Source: Scybalocola_A sp900557175 (GTDB lineage Bacteria > Bacillota > Clostridia > Lachnospirales > Lachnospiraceae). From it: 37,407 nt of DNA. Below the pieces are notes generated by a model. It made no database searches and was not told the DNA's origin. It saw nothing but the letters and a program-made list of their open reading frames with translations. Location: assembly GCA_937890745.1 (NCBI GenBank), contig CALADH010000026.1:1-37407 (forward strand), read 5' to 3'. Positions 1 to 7,839 of this stretch are shown here, in pieces. Numbering within the stretch: position 1 is the stretch's first letter; every line of letters begins with the position of its first letter. The position numbers and the translations under genes are program-made.

Positions 1-512
1 TGTTTCTTAAAACTTCCAATGGCTTCAATCGCTTCTAAAAAACTCTCCTTACAATCAGTAATCAGACAGCATTTCTGAGGCTTATTGACCGTAAAAAACA
101 GCCAGTTTCCCCCATAAACAAATATTGTGATTCCTATGAGCTGCACAATAAATGTAATCACTAAAAGTCCGACACTTGCAAGGTCAAAAGCAAGACCGTT
201 GGCCTCGTTCGTATTCATAATCGAAAGCTGCAGCTCTGTAATAATATCTGTAATTGCTGTTGCCAAAGCAAGCGATGATATAATTGGTTTGCTTTTTCTC
301 TGCCCGATATCATAAGTGCCGTAAGCCATTGTCATGCAAAGTCCCACAGCCACAAAAGTCAGCGCCGTAACGCCTGCAGTTCTCGACAATCTGAGAAGCG
401 GCCAGTTTTCAATACCCATAATCAGAAAAAAACTGCCAATCAGCCAGCCGTATAAAAACAGCTTAAGCAGAAAAACCATCGACTTTTCAAACTTCTTCAA
501 TAATCTTACCAC
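1..512 (-). CDS. Polyprenyl-phosphate sugar transferase (exopolysaccharide), N-terminal part
   Basis: Only the first about 170 residues are inside the window; the gene runs off the left edge. Reading the minus strand from a GTG at 512 gives a basic start (VRLLKKFEKS) and then several hydrophobic segments. Motifs such as YGTYDIGQRKSKPI, LATAITDI, ELQLSIMNTNEANG and NKPQKCCLITD resemble the membrane N-terminus of Firmicutes initiating glycosyltransferases of the EPS sugar transferase (WcaJ/CpsE-like) family. These load the first sugar phosphate onto undecaprenyl phosphate at the cytoplasmic membrane. The catalytic C-terminal domain is not visible. GTG 512 is chosen because AGGGG lies seven bases upstream and a promoter maps just behind it; the in-frame ATG at 530 has no ribosome binding site. 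Neighbouring glf and amidase genes fit a polysaccharide locus. Family assignment is from remembered sequence patterns. Confidence 0.72.
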   Translation of the reverse strand, partial: MVRLLKKFEKSMVFLLKLFLYGWLIGSFFLIMGIENWPLLRLSRTAGVTALTFVAVGLCMTMAYGTYDIGQRKSKPIISSLALATAITDIITELQLSIMNTNEANGLAFDLASVGLLVITFIVQLIGITIFVYGGNWLFFTVNKPQKCCLITDCKESFLEAIEAIGSFKK

Positions 513-545
513 GATATATCCCCTGTACATCCGTATAATATATCT

Positions 546-554
546 ATTATACCA
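546..554 (-). promoter_or_regulatory. Extended -10 promoter of the sugar transferase gene
   Basis: The minus strand reads TGGTATAAT, a perfect extended -10 element, with no convincing -35. The predicted start near 538 gives a leader of about 26 nt that contains the AGGGG site and supports GTG 512 as the start codon. It lies just beyond the stop codon of the upstream amidase gene, so the transferase probably has its own transcript. Confidence 0.55.
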
Positions 555-559
555 TTTTT

Positions 560-2575
560 CTATAAACCGTAATCATTCAAAAGCTCTGTAAATTCCGGCG
601 ACCGGACAAATCCTTCAAATACATGTTCTCTTGATTCACCGTTTTCTATAACTTCCACCCATTCGGCAACGCCTTGATTATCCGGTGTTCTGTCAAGTAT
701 TCCCTCATACAATATCCGCACAAATGCTTCATCTGAAAGATTTTTCTTATTCATTTCATCAGAAAATACAAAACCATAAGGTACATTCCGCGCTTCCTCT
801 TTATCCGCTAAAATAACCTTCGTCCACGCATTTAAGCCATCGACATCGGCCGCGCGATCCAAAAATACATTGTAACACCGTGCAACAAAACGGGTAGCGC
901 CGTCATTTTTATCTCTCGGCTCGGTAAGCACAATTGAACCCCGCTCAATACCGTAAGACTCGCAAATTTTTGTAAACTCTGCCGATTCAATAAATCCTCT
1001 GAGTACATATTCTCTTGAAAACGGCACTTTAAGCAGCTCAATCCACGCTGCGGCGCCATTTTCGTCAGCCTCACGATTTAAACAGGTTCGGTATAAAATA
1101 TCAACATATTCTTTGTCGCTTAATTTTTTTTCTTTAAATTCATCACTGAAAACAAAGCCATACGCCGCCTCAGCGCCCGTATTGTTCTTTTTGATCAGCT
1201 GGCCTGTCCATGCCTTAAGCCCTGCCTCATCGGCCTCTCTGCCAAGCACGAGCTCATACAGACGGCGCACAAAGCCTTCAACCTGTGCCCTTTGATCCTC
1301 ACCGCCGTCTTCCTGACCGCTGCCGTCTCCTCCGCCCTTTTCAAGTCCGTAATATTCTACAATGGCCTCTGCGTCTTTTTGTCCCATCTTTTTGAGCATC
1401 TCTCTGTCCTTCAAAAACGCTAAATCTGTCGGATTATCCATAAAGGCATGTTCGATAAGAATTGAAGGAATGTGATTCAATGATGATTCCCTGATGACGG
1501 CGTAATAATCCCAATGTGTGCCGTCATCATATGTTCCGCCGCCGCTGCCCCAGTCTCTTGTCTCCACACCGCGTTTACTGATGCCAAGCTCGGCAAGCTT
1601 ATCCATCACCATATTGGCAAGGACAACCGACTGGTCATGATATGCGCCGTACTGTGTCACATAAACTGTCGAACCTTTTGCTGAATTTTGAAGCTGTCCC
1701 ATTCCCGCCGCATTATTATGTAAACTCACAAACAAATCGGCATCAAGCTTGTCCCCTCTGTGTGCCCGGGCGGTCACACACTTTGCCATATTGTCCAAAT
1801 CTGTTTTTCCCGGACATTCTTCCCAGTAACGGTTAATATAGACTTCCGCATTATACTTTTCAAGTTCTGTTTTCATGGCGTCTGAAATAATCCAGTTAAG
1901 CTCCGGCTCCCATACACCGTTGACCGGCGCCCGCTCTTTACATACAGGATCATGCCCCGGATCAAGCACAACGACAAATTTGCCGTCATCTGCATTTTTT
2001 CCGGCAAGCTTCTCCTCATCTTCACCAAAAAAGCTGACGCTGCCACTGACCGGTGTGCCGTCACTGCCTGTCGGCAAAACGGCGTAGGATAAATCCGCGC
2101 GATATTCTGCAAGAGAAATTTCCTGCTCTGTGCCGCCGCGCGCAATAATGAGTTTTGTCACAACGAAATCATCATCGGCATCATCTTTTTCTGCCGGAAT
2201 GTCAAAAACAAATTCATTTTCTCTGATTTCAGAAACGCTGTACTTTTCCACGATATCTCTGTTTTTTGAATAAACTTCGATAAAGGCTTCACTGACACCG
2301 GCTGTATCATCTGTCGTCTGAATTGTCACGCGCTGTGTTTCCCCAACTGCGATTTCTGCCATTGCAGCCTTTGCCGCTGACACGGCCGCATATTCAGTTT
2401 CTTTTGCAAGATCTGCTTTTTTTATGTCCTCTGTTTTCTCTGCATTTCCCGTCTGCTGTATATCCTGTACTGTCTCTGTCGTTTCTTCTGCGCGCGCATA
2501 CAGCACGCCCGGCCCTCCGGCTGCCACCGACGCAGCTAAAATCAATATACCTGTTTTTCTAAATAGATGGTTCAT
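560..2575 (-). CDS. Secreted N-acetylmuramoyl-L-alanine amidase (Amidase_3) with C-terminal DUF4214 repeats
   Basis: 671 aa. Residues 1-29 form a signal peptide (RKTG, then a hydrophobic stretch, cleavage near ARA-E). Residues 30-195 are a linker region with a possible all-beta part. Residues 200-411 are an Amidase_3 zinc hydrolase: LDPGHDP (H208), EPELN (E225), SLHNN (H286) and LIEHAF (E375) supply the usual zinc ligands and catalytic glutamate. A Gly-rich linker at about 414-425 leads to two long repeats (about 430-545 and 560-671), each containing paired LGREAD/LNREAD or LDRAAD/LDRTPD and GFV-S-EF motifs typical of DUF4214. The enzyme should cleave the amide bond between MurNAc and the stem peptide outside the cell; the DUF4214 part may bind wall or glycan. 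AGAGG precedes ATG 2575. It lies 23 bp behind glf and is probably co-transcribed with it. Confidence 0.85.
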   Translation of the reverse strand: MNHLFRKTGILILAASVAAGGPGVLYARAEETTETVQDIQQTGNAEKTEDIKKADLAKETEYAAVSAAKAAMAEIAVGETQRVTIQTTDDTAGVSEAFIEVYSKNRDIVEKYSVSEIRENEFVFDIPAEKDDADDDFVVTKLIIARGGTEQEISLAEYRADLSYAVLPTGSDGTPVSGSVSFFGEDEEKLAGKNADDGKFVVVLDPGHDPVCKERAPVNGVWEPELNWIISDAMKTELEKYNAEVYINRYWEECPGKTDLDNMAKCVTARAHRGDKLDADLFVSLHNNAAGMGQLQNSAKGSTVYVTQYGAYHDQSVVLANMVMDKLAELGISKRGVETRDWGSGGGTYDDGTHWDYYAVIRESSLNHIPSILIEHAFMDNPTDLAFLKDREMLKKMGQKDAEAIVEYYGLEKGGGDGSGQEDGGEDQRAQVEGFVRRLYELVLGREADEAGLKAWTGQLIKKNNTGAEAAYGFVFSDEFKEKKLSDKEYVDILYRTCLNREADENGAAAWIELLKVPFSREYVLRGFIESAEFTKICESYGIERGSIVLTEPRDKNDGATRFVARCYNVFLDRAADVDGLNAWTKVILADKEEARNVPYGFVFSDEMNKKNLSDEAFVRILYEGILDRTPDNQGVAEWVEVIENGESREHVFEGFVRSPEFTELLNDYGL

Positions 2576-2598
2576 ACTTTTCCTCTTTTGCTATATTT

Positions 2599-3699
2599 TT
2601 ACATCAGTTCTCTTTCTACAAGACCAAATGCCGACTCTATCACCTTATCCATATCATAATACTTATACTCTGCTAGTCTTCCGCCGAAAATTCTCTTTTC
2701 ATCCTGAGCTGCCAGTGCCTTATACTTTTCAAAAAGCTGCTGGTTTTTCTCATCGTTCATCGGGTAATACGGTTCCATCCCAGGCTGCCATGCCACCGGA
2801 TATTCTCTCGTAATGACTGTCTTTGGCTGCGTGCCAAACTCGAAATGCTTATGCTCAATCACACGCGTATATGGTGTTTCTCTGTCTGTATAATTAACAA
2901 CAGCTACACCCTGGTAATTATCTTTATCAATGACTTCCGTCTCAAATCTTAAGCTTCTGTACTCCAGCTGTCCATAGCAATAATCATAAAGAGAATCTAA
3001 AGTACCTGTATACAATACTTTTTCGCCAAGGGCATCGTACTTTTCTCTTTCTTTATTGTAATCCACACCGGTCTGAATATCGCAGCCCTCAAACAATTTT
3101 TCGGTCAGCACATTGTAGCCGCCGACAGGAATACCCTGATATAAATCATTGAAATAATTATTATCATATGTATATCTGACAGGAAGTCTGCGTATAATAA
3201 AAGCCGGAAGGTCTTTGCAGTCACGGCCCCACTGTTTTTCTGTATAGCCTTTGACAAGCTTTTCATAAATATCAGTTCCTACCAAACTGATGGCCTGTTC
3301 CTCAAGATTTTCCGGTTCTCTCGTAATCTGTTTTTTCTGTTCTTCAATAATTTTTTTTGCCTCATCCGGCGTTGAAATGCCCCACATCTTACTGAATGTA
3401 TTCATATTAAAAGGCATATTATACATCTCACCGTGATAATTTGCGACCGGCGAATTTGTATAACGGTTAAATTCCGCAAGACTGTTGACAAAATCCCACA
3501 CCTTGCGGTTACTTGTATGAAAAATATGCGCACCATATTTATGAACATGGATATCTTCCATGTCCTCGCAATAAATATTACCACCTAAAGTATCTCTTTT
3601 TTCTAGTACAAGACAAGTCTTTCCCTGTTTTACTACATGATAGCAGAATACACCTGAAAAAAGTCCTGCACCTACAACAACATAATCATATTTATTCAT
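2599..3699 (-). CDS. glf: UDP-galactopyranose mutase
   Basis: 366 aa from ATG 3699. The longer reading frame to 3732 is rejected because GGAG sits eight bases before this ATG and the protein then begins MNKYDYVVVGAG, the normal N-terminal FAD-binding fold. GAGLFSG is the dinucleotide-binding glycine motif; LVLEKRDTLGGN, YGAHIFHTSN, YTEKQWG, RLPVRYTYDNNYFND and FGGRLAEYKYYDMD are characteristic Glf segments that surround the flavin and the UDP-galactose site. The enzyme interconverts UDP-galactopyranose and UDP-galactofuranose in the cytoplasm, supplying galactofuranose for surface glycans. This fits the sugar transferase and deacetylase genes on either side. Length is normal for bacterial Glf (about 365-385). 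Confidence 0.95.
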   Translation of the reverse strand: MNKYDYVVVGAGLFSGVFCYHVVKQGKTCLVLEKRDTLGGNIYCEDMEDIHVHKYGAHIFHTSNRKVWDFVNSLAEFNRYTNSPVANYHGEMYNMPFNMNTFSKMWGISTPDEAKKIIEEQKKQITREPENLEEQAISLVGTDIYEKLVKGYTEKQWGRDCKDLPAFIIRRLPVRYTYDNNYFNDLYQGIPVGGYNVLTEKLFEGCDIQTGVDYNKEREKYDALGEKVLYTGTLDSLYDYCYGQLEYRSLRFETEVIDKDNYQGVAVVNYTDRETPYTRVIEHKHFEFGTQPKTVITREYPVAWQPGMEPYYPMNDEKNQQLFEKYKALAAQDEKRIFGGRLAEYKYYDMDKVIESAFGLVERELM

Positions 3700-3774
3700 C
3701 TGTTTTTCTCCGTTTTCTATTCGATATAACAATCTTATTTTCTCGGTTTGTGCTATAAAATGTCATACATATCC

Positions 3775-3783
3775 ATTATAACA
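3775..3783 (-). promoter_or_regulatory. Extended -10 promoter for glf and the amidase gene
   Basis: The minus strand reads TGTTATAAT about 76 bases before the glf start. The -35 position (around 3798-3803) is not conserved and falls inside the arm of the inverted repeat 3786-3829, so a protein bound there, or the hairpin itself, could influence initiation. Confidence 0.45.
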
Positions 3784-3785
3784 CA

Positions 3786-3829
3786 CAACTTGCCGAAAAT
3801 CTGCCTTCCGGCCTATTTTCGGCAAGTTG
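3786..3829. repeat. 15-bp perfect inverted repeat between the deacetylase gene and glf
   Basis: CAACTTGCCGAAAAT at 3786-3800 is repeated exactly in inverse at 3815-3829, with a 14-base loop that itself contains GCC-TTCC-GGC. It follows the stop of the deacetylase gene (3873) and could act as its terminator, but the expected run of T is missing on both strands (GTGTGTTATAAT on the minus strand). It also covers the -35 region of the glf promoter, so it may be an operator instead. Both readings are inference. Confidence 0.6.
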
Positions 3830-3872
3830 CACATATAATATTTTGTTTTCTATTTGCTTATATTTTCTTTAT

Positions 3873-5000
3873 TTAATAGAAGCTGTAGTAAACCTTTCCG
3901 TTTTCAAGTGCCATGCCTCTTGCCTGTGCCAGTTCACTGACTGTCACAAGCTGATATCCTCTTTTTATCAGCTCAGGAATAATCGTTTCTGACGCCTCTG
4001 CTGTCTGTTCATATAAATCATGCATAAGAATAATATCGCCATCCTTTACATGATCTAAAACAGCGCTGATTGTCTTTCCTGCATCCCGTGTTTTCCAGTC
4101 CTCGGTATCAATCGACCAGTAAATCATCGGCATATCTGCTTCTGCCTGTACCGTCTCATTATAAAATCCTCCCGGCGGACGCATCAGCTTCGGACGGGAT
4201 GCGGCAACAGCCTCGACAACTTCATTCGTATGATCAAGCTGATAATTAATGCCGTCCACGTCAAGACTTGACAGCCACTTGTGTTCCCACGTATGGTTCG
4301 CCAGTTCACAGCCAAGCGCCGCAATGCGCTTTTCTGTATTCGGATAACTCTCCACCTGATTTCCAATTTGGAAAAATGTCGCTTTTGCACCATTCTGTTC
4401 TAAAATATCAAGAATCCTGTCAGTCACTGCCGACGGACCGTCATCATAGGTAATCGCAACCATTGGCTTTGATGTATCAATGTTCACTTGCTTATAGGCA
4501 CCTGTTGTCTCATCAAACCAACATTCTTTCCCATCAATCTGTTTAAGTCCAAACGCCTGAACACCATTTTCATCATAATAATAAGTCTGGCCCTCTCTCT
4601 CCTGCCATCCGGTCACCATATCACCGTTTTCGTCAAAATAATAGGTTCTATCTCCGGCTTTGACGCTGCCTGTCGCCATCGCACCGTCCTCGCCAAAATA
4701 ATGTTTCCTGCCGTCTGTGGCTACCCATCCTTTTTTCATATAGTTCAGCTTCGTATCAAAATAATAGGTTTTATCACCTATCACTGTCATGCCGCTGCTT
4801 TTTTTGCCGTTATCATTATAATAATACGTCTGTCCCCTGTCAGTCACCCACTCATTTTTCCGGAGTTTTGCCTCAACTTTTTCTTTTGGAAGCATGACTG
4901 TGTCTGCTGTTATTTTTCCGGGACCAATTGTAAAAAACGCTGCTGCAGCGCATCCGCCGATCACAAGCAGCGATATTATCGCAATTATCACTTTTTTCAT
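3873..5000 (-). CDS. Polysaccharide deacetylase with cell-wall-binding repeats
   Basis: 375 aa. A basic N-terminus (MKKV) and hydrophobic segment 4-24 form a signal or membrane anchor; VIGGC only loosely resembles a lipobox. Residues about 50-165 contain five repeats of the type GW-x-Y-F/Y-D-x-NG (WVTDRGQTYYYND, GWVATDGRKHYFGE, GWQEREGQTYYYDE), the choline-binding-like wall-binding repeat. Residues 176-355 are a NodB-homology domain: TYDDGP (184-189) with the catalytic Asp and the metal Asp, H236 and H240 in NHTWEH, RPPGG (274-278) and LMHD (H327). It should remove acetyl groups from peptidoglycan GlcNAc or from another surface glycan; the exact substrate cannot be read from sequence. GGAG lies eight bases before ATG 5000. 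The C-terminal YYSFY resembles the end of a truncated further repeat. Confidence 0.88.
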   Translation of the reverse strand: MKKVIIAIISLLVIGGCAAAAFFTIGPGKITADTVMLPKEKVEAKLRKNEWVTDRGQTYYYNDNGKKSSGMTVIGDKTYYFDTKLNYMKKGWVATDGRKHYFGEDGAMATGSVKAGDRTYYFDENGDMVTGWQEREGQTYYYDENGVQAFGLKQIDGKECWFDETTGAYKQVNIDTSKPMVAITYDDGPSAVTDRILDILEQNGAKATFFQIGNQVESYPNTEKRIAALGCELANHTWEHKWLSSLDVDGINYQLDHTNEVVEAVAASRPKLMRPPGGFYNETVQAEADMPMIYWSIDTEDWKTRDAGKTISAVLDHVKDGDIILMHDLYEQTAEASETIIPELIKRGYQLVTVSELAQARGMALENGKVYYSFY

Positions 5001-5041
5001 CTGTCTTCTCCACTTCCTCTGCTGTTTTATGTAACACCCAA

Positions 5042-5050
5042 ATTATAACA
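5042..5050 (-). promoter_or_regulatory. Extended -10 promoter of the deacetylase gene
   Basis: TGTTATAAT on the minus strand, 42 bases before ATG 5000; no clear -35 hexamer. The leader carries the GGAGG-like ribosome binding site at about 5009-5017. Confidence 0.5.
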
Positions 5051-5096
5051 TGGATTAAACATCTGTTTCTGACTTTTTTATTACAGTTTTCTCAAT

Positions 5097-7304
5097 TTAT
5101 ATCTCACAAATTCTTTCAGCAAGCGATGAATAACGCTTCTGTTCACTGCCATTTTCAATCATCGCTCCAACTGTATGCTCATTGCCGACAATAGCAACGC
5201 ATTTTTTTGCCCTTGTCACGGCCGTATATAAAATATTTCTGTTAAAAAGCATCCTCGGTCCTGTCAAAAGTGGAATAATCACCGCCGGATATTCGCTGCC
5301 CTGAGATTTATGGATTGTAATGGCATAGGCAAGCTCCAGCTCATCCAACTGGGCGAAAGGATATAAAATTTTGCGTCCCTCATCAAATTCAACAAGCATC
5401 TGCTCCGAAAAAAGGTTAATCGATTTGACAATCCCCATATCGCCGTTAAATACGCCGACGCCTTTATCAATTGTGACGCCGTAGCCGCTCGTGATTTCCC
5501 ATTCAAGCTGATAATTGTTCTTAATCTGCATGACCTTATCACCCTCACGGAATGTGATGCCGTGGGATTCCCGCTCACGCTTATCCGGCGCCGGCGGATT
5601 CAGAAAATTCTGCAGCACCTGATTCAGTCTTTCAACGCCAAGCTCACCTTTCCGCATTGGCGTCAGCACCTGAATCTCATAGGGCGAAGCCTGAACATTC
5701 GGCGGAAGTTTATCTCTTATGAGCGCGCCCATCACCCCGATAATATCCGCGGCATTATAGCGCTTCAGGCAGAAAAAATCCGTCGTCTTATGCTCAAGGT
5801 CAAGCGGTATGCCATCATTGATTTTATGGGCATTTGTGACAATGGCACTCTCAAGTGCCTGTCTGAAAATCTTTGTCAGCATTACAACATTAAAGCAATG
5901 CGAACGGATAATATCTTTAAGCACATTGCCGGCACCCACACTCGGAAGCTGATTGACATCTCCGACGAGAATCAGCCTGGTTCCCGGCAAGATCGCTTTT
6001 AAAAGCGAATGCATAAGACTTATGTCAACCATAGACATCTCATCAATAATCACCGCATCTGCCTCAAGCGGATTTGTCTCATTCCGCTCAAAACGGGCGG
6101 ACACATTCTCATCAGGGACGCCTGTCAGTTCAAGCATCCGGTGAATTGTCTGCGCCTCATAGCCTGTCGCCTCCGACATACGCTTAGCTGCACGTCCGGT
6201 CGGCGCCGCCAGCCGTATATCCATGCCTTCATACTCAAAATACTTAATAATTGTGTTGATTGTCGTCGTTTTTCCGGTACCCGGTCCGCCGGTAATGACA
6301 AGAACGCCATTTTTTGCAGCCTCAAGCACAGCCATCTTCTGCATATCATCAAGCGCAAGCCCTTCGTCGGCCTCAATGCGCGAAATCATCCGCCGCGTCA
6401 TCATCTCGTCAATATCATACTTCATATTGAGCTGCAAAAGCATTCGCGCCGCATTAAGTTCCAAATAATAATAAGACGACGCATAGACGACACGCTCACC
6501 GTCATTTTCCTTAACAATAATCTTTTTATCAATGCTTAAATCCGTAATATGCTTTTCAATATAGCTTTCATCAATGCTTAAAAGCTCTGCAGCCATATGA
6601 ATAAGGACACACTCCGGAAGATATGTGTGACCATTCATGGACGCCTGCTGCAGCGCGTAAATAATGCCGCTTCGTATACGATAATCAGAATTTGTGCCAA
6701 TCCCGGCTTTTGCTGCAATCTCGTCGGCAAGCTTAAAGCCGATCCCCGAAATATCCTCTGCAAGCTGATATGGATTTTCCTGAATCACCGAATAAAGTCT
6801 GTCCTGATATTCATTATAAATTTTAAGCGCATAAGCCGTTGATATCCCATATTTTTCAAGAAACATCATCGCCTGGCGCATATCCTGCTTTTCATGAAAC
6901 TGTGCATAAATATCCTGTGCCTTTTTCTCACTGATACCTTTCACCTCGGCAAGCCGCTCCGGCTCCTCCTCAATAATCCTGAACGTATCTTCTTTAAACT
7001 TTTTGACAATCTTTCCGGCAAGTGACGGGCCAATGCCCTTAATCACACCCGATGCCAGATACCGTTCCACCGAATAAACATCTTCCGGCATTTCCACAAC
7101 GTAGCTTTCTATTTTAAACTGACGCCCGTAAACCGCATGTTCTACATAATCTCCCTGCGCCCGTATATATTCGCCCTCGCTGATTGCCGGCAGCATTCCA
7201 ACACAGGCTAATTCACTGCCCTGTGCCATCAGCGTCAGAACCGTATAACCATTACTGTCATTTTTATAAATAATATGCTCGATAAGCCCCTGTATTTCTT
7301 CCAC
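5097..7304 (-). CDS. recD2: RecD2-type ATP-dependent 5'-3' DNA helicase
   Basis: 735 aa from GTG 7304. A reading frame starting at TTG 7379 is rejected: it would begin inside the -35 element at 7374-7379, while GTG 7304 has GGGAG upstream and gives VEEIQGLIEHIIYKNDSNGYTVL, the usual RecD2 N-terminus. Order: N-terminal OB-like region (1-75), helix-hairpin-helix region (about 85-200, GVIKGIGPSLAGKI, VKGISEKKA), then two RecA-like SF1B lobes: GGPGTGKTT (339-347), TGRAAKR, DEMSMVD (421-427), GDVNQLPSVG, and C-terminal AITIHKSQGSEYP and LYTAVTRAKK. RecD2 proteins are RecBC-independent helicases acting in replication-fork rescue and repair. It is monocistronic by appearance, with its own promoter behind the RNA at 7381-7650. 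Length is normal. Confidence 0.93.
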   Translation of the reverse strand: MEEIQGLIEHIIYKNDSNGYTVLTLMAQGSELACVGMLPAISEGEYIRAQGDYVEHAVYGRQFKIESYVVEMPEDVYSVERYLASGVIKGIGPSLAGKIVKKFKEDTFRIIEEEPERLAEVKGISEKKAQDIYAQFHEKQDMRQAMMFLEKYGISTAYALKIYNEYQDRLYSVIQENPYQLAEDISGIGFKLADEIAAKAGIGTNSDYRIRSGIIYALQQASMNGHTYLPECVLIHMAAELLSIDESYIEKHITDLSIDKKIIVKENDGERVVYASSYYYLELNAARMLLQLNMKYDIDEMMTRRMISRIEADEGLALDDMQKMAVLEAAKNGVLVITGGPGTGKTTTINTIIKYFEYEGMDIRLAAPTGRAAKRMSEATGYEAQTIHRMLELTGVPDENVSARFERNETNPLEADAVIIDEMSMVDISLMHSLLKAILPGTRLILVGDVNQLPSVGAGNVLKDIIRSHCFNVVMLTKIFRQALESAIVTNAHKINDGIPLDLEHKTTDFFCLKRYNAADIIGVMGALIRDKLPPNVQASPYEIQVLTPMRKGELGVERLNQVLQNFLNPPAPDKRERESHGITFREGDKVMQIKNNYQLEWEITSGYGVTIDKGVGVFNGDMGIVKSINLFSEQMLVEFDEGRKILYPFAQLDELELAYAITIHKSQGSEYPAVIIPLLTGPRMLFNRNILYTAVTRAKKCVAIVGNEHTVGAMIENGSEQKRYSSLAERICEI

Positions 7305-7350
7305 GTCATCACTCCCAAAACTAAAAACTGTACTGTCAATTGCTTTGATT

Positions 7351-7379
7351 ATTGTATCATGTTCCGCGTCTGTATACAA
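7351..7379 (-). promoter_or_regulatory. recD2 promoter
   Basis: Minus strand: TTGTAT (7374-7379), 17-base spacer, TACAAT (7351-7356) preceded by TGA, making an extended -10 (TGATACAAT). The expected start near 7344 leaves a 40-base leader with GGGAG before GTG 7304. The promoter begins right after the terminator of the upstream RNA. Confidence 0.6.
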
Positions 7380-7380
7380 T

Positions 7381-7421
7381 AAAAATGGGGAACACTTAAT
7401 CTTTCACAATTAGTGTTCCCC
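7381..7421 (-). terminator. Intrinsic terminator of the RNA upstream of recD2
   Basis: On the minus strand GGGGAACACTAAT (from 7421) pairs with ATTAAGTGTTCCCC (ending 7387), 13 pairs with one bulged base and an 8-base loop. The tail is ATTTTTATT. It ends transcription from the promoter at 7657-7685 before recD2, or attenuates it. Confidence 0.8.
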
Positions 7422-7446
7422 ACTCAGACTTCTTTATCCTTGTGCA

Positions 7447-7622
7447 TTGGACTGTACCTCGTTTCCTTATTTTGGTTTTTCGTTCTTCTTATTGTATCCT
7501 TCTCTCAGGATATGTTCCCGTTATCCTTATGGATAAAAAATTAAGATGCTGGTGGTCTGTACCTCCTTCTTCTAAATTTTTCGTCTGTTTTTAAGAATTA
7601 CGTTCTTGGTGGTCTGTACCTC
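7447..7622 (-). repeat. Three direct copies of a 13-16 base motif in the RNA upstream of recD2
   Basis: Copies lie at 7607-7622, 7550-7565 (both GAGGTACAGACCACCA on the minus strand) and 7447-7460 (GAGGTACAGTCCAA). Spacing is uneven (57 and about 103 bases), so this is not a tandem array or CRISPR. In the frame GAG-GTA-CAG each copy would read E-V-Q-T/S, followed by unrelated residues and early stops. Confidence 0.85.
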
Positions 7623-7656
7623 TCTTTCTTTAAGTTTCTTCGTTTTTGATAGTCTT

Positions 7657-7685
7657 ATCATATCACTGCGCCGCACAATTGTCAA
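7657..7685 (-). promoter_or_regulatory. Strong promoter for the RNA upstream of recD2
   Basis: TTGACA (7680-7685), exactly 17 bases, TATGAT (7657-7662). The start is expected near 7650. The 7686-7801 stretch beyond it is AT-rich and holds no gene that I can support. Confidence 0.8.
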
Positions 7686-7801
7686 TACTATTTAAAAATA
7701 TTTTTTATTTTTTCTGACCTTTTATTTTTAATTTATGAATAGGCAGCTATTTATTGATGTTACAGACTTTTGCGCGAACGAATCTCCCCTGTCGGCTCAA
7801 A

Positions 7802-7832
7802 GTAAACAAGCCCGCCAAAAAAGCGGCGGGCT
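7802..7832 (-). terminator. Intrinsic terminator of the P-type ATPase gene
   Basis: AGCCCGCC (7809-7816) and GGCGGGCT (7825-7832) form an 8-bp GC-rich stem with an 8-base loop just past the stop codon at 7840. The minus-strand tail reads TGTTTACTTT. Confidence 0.8.
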
Positions 7833-7839
7833 GTTCAAA

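Larger units (their letters stand above)
7381..7650 (-). ncRNA. Putative structured RNA or leader with three GAGGTACAGACC repeats
   Basis: A near-consensus promoter (7657-7685) and a strong terminator (7381-7421) bracket about 270 bases without a plausible protein gene. The RNA is A-rich and carries three copies of GAGGTACAGACCACCA (two exact, one GAGGTACAGTCCAA). Between copies two and three are two small hairpins with identical stems, TATCC-ATAA-GGATA and TATCC-tgagagaa-GGATA; just after copy one is AAGAA-cgtaa-TTCTT. Each repeat starts with a ribosome-binding-like GAGG or GGAGG, but no ATG, GTG or TTG follows at a usable distance. I do not recognise a known RNA family: the long rod of 6S RNA is not evident. 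Possible roles are a small regulatory RNA with three equal binding sites, a sponge, or an attenuated leader of recD2. Confidence 0.6.

Noticed and set aside
7304..7379. Start of RecD2 at TTG 7379
   Set aside because: The TTG lies in the -35 element of the recD2 promoter; GTG 7304 has GGGAG upstream and gives the usual N-terminus.
7541..7570. Plus-strand micro-ORF ATG CTG GTG GTC TGT ACC TCC TTC TTC TAA (MLVVCTSFF)
   Set aside because: No good ribosome binding site or plus-strand promoter is visible, and the strong promoter and terminator in this region are on the minus strand. The peptide-like LVVCTS similarity between copies follows from the nucleotide repeat.
7447..7622. CRISPR array
   Set aside because: Only three copies of a 13-16 base motif, unevenly spaced (57 and about 103 bases), with no cas genes nearby.
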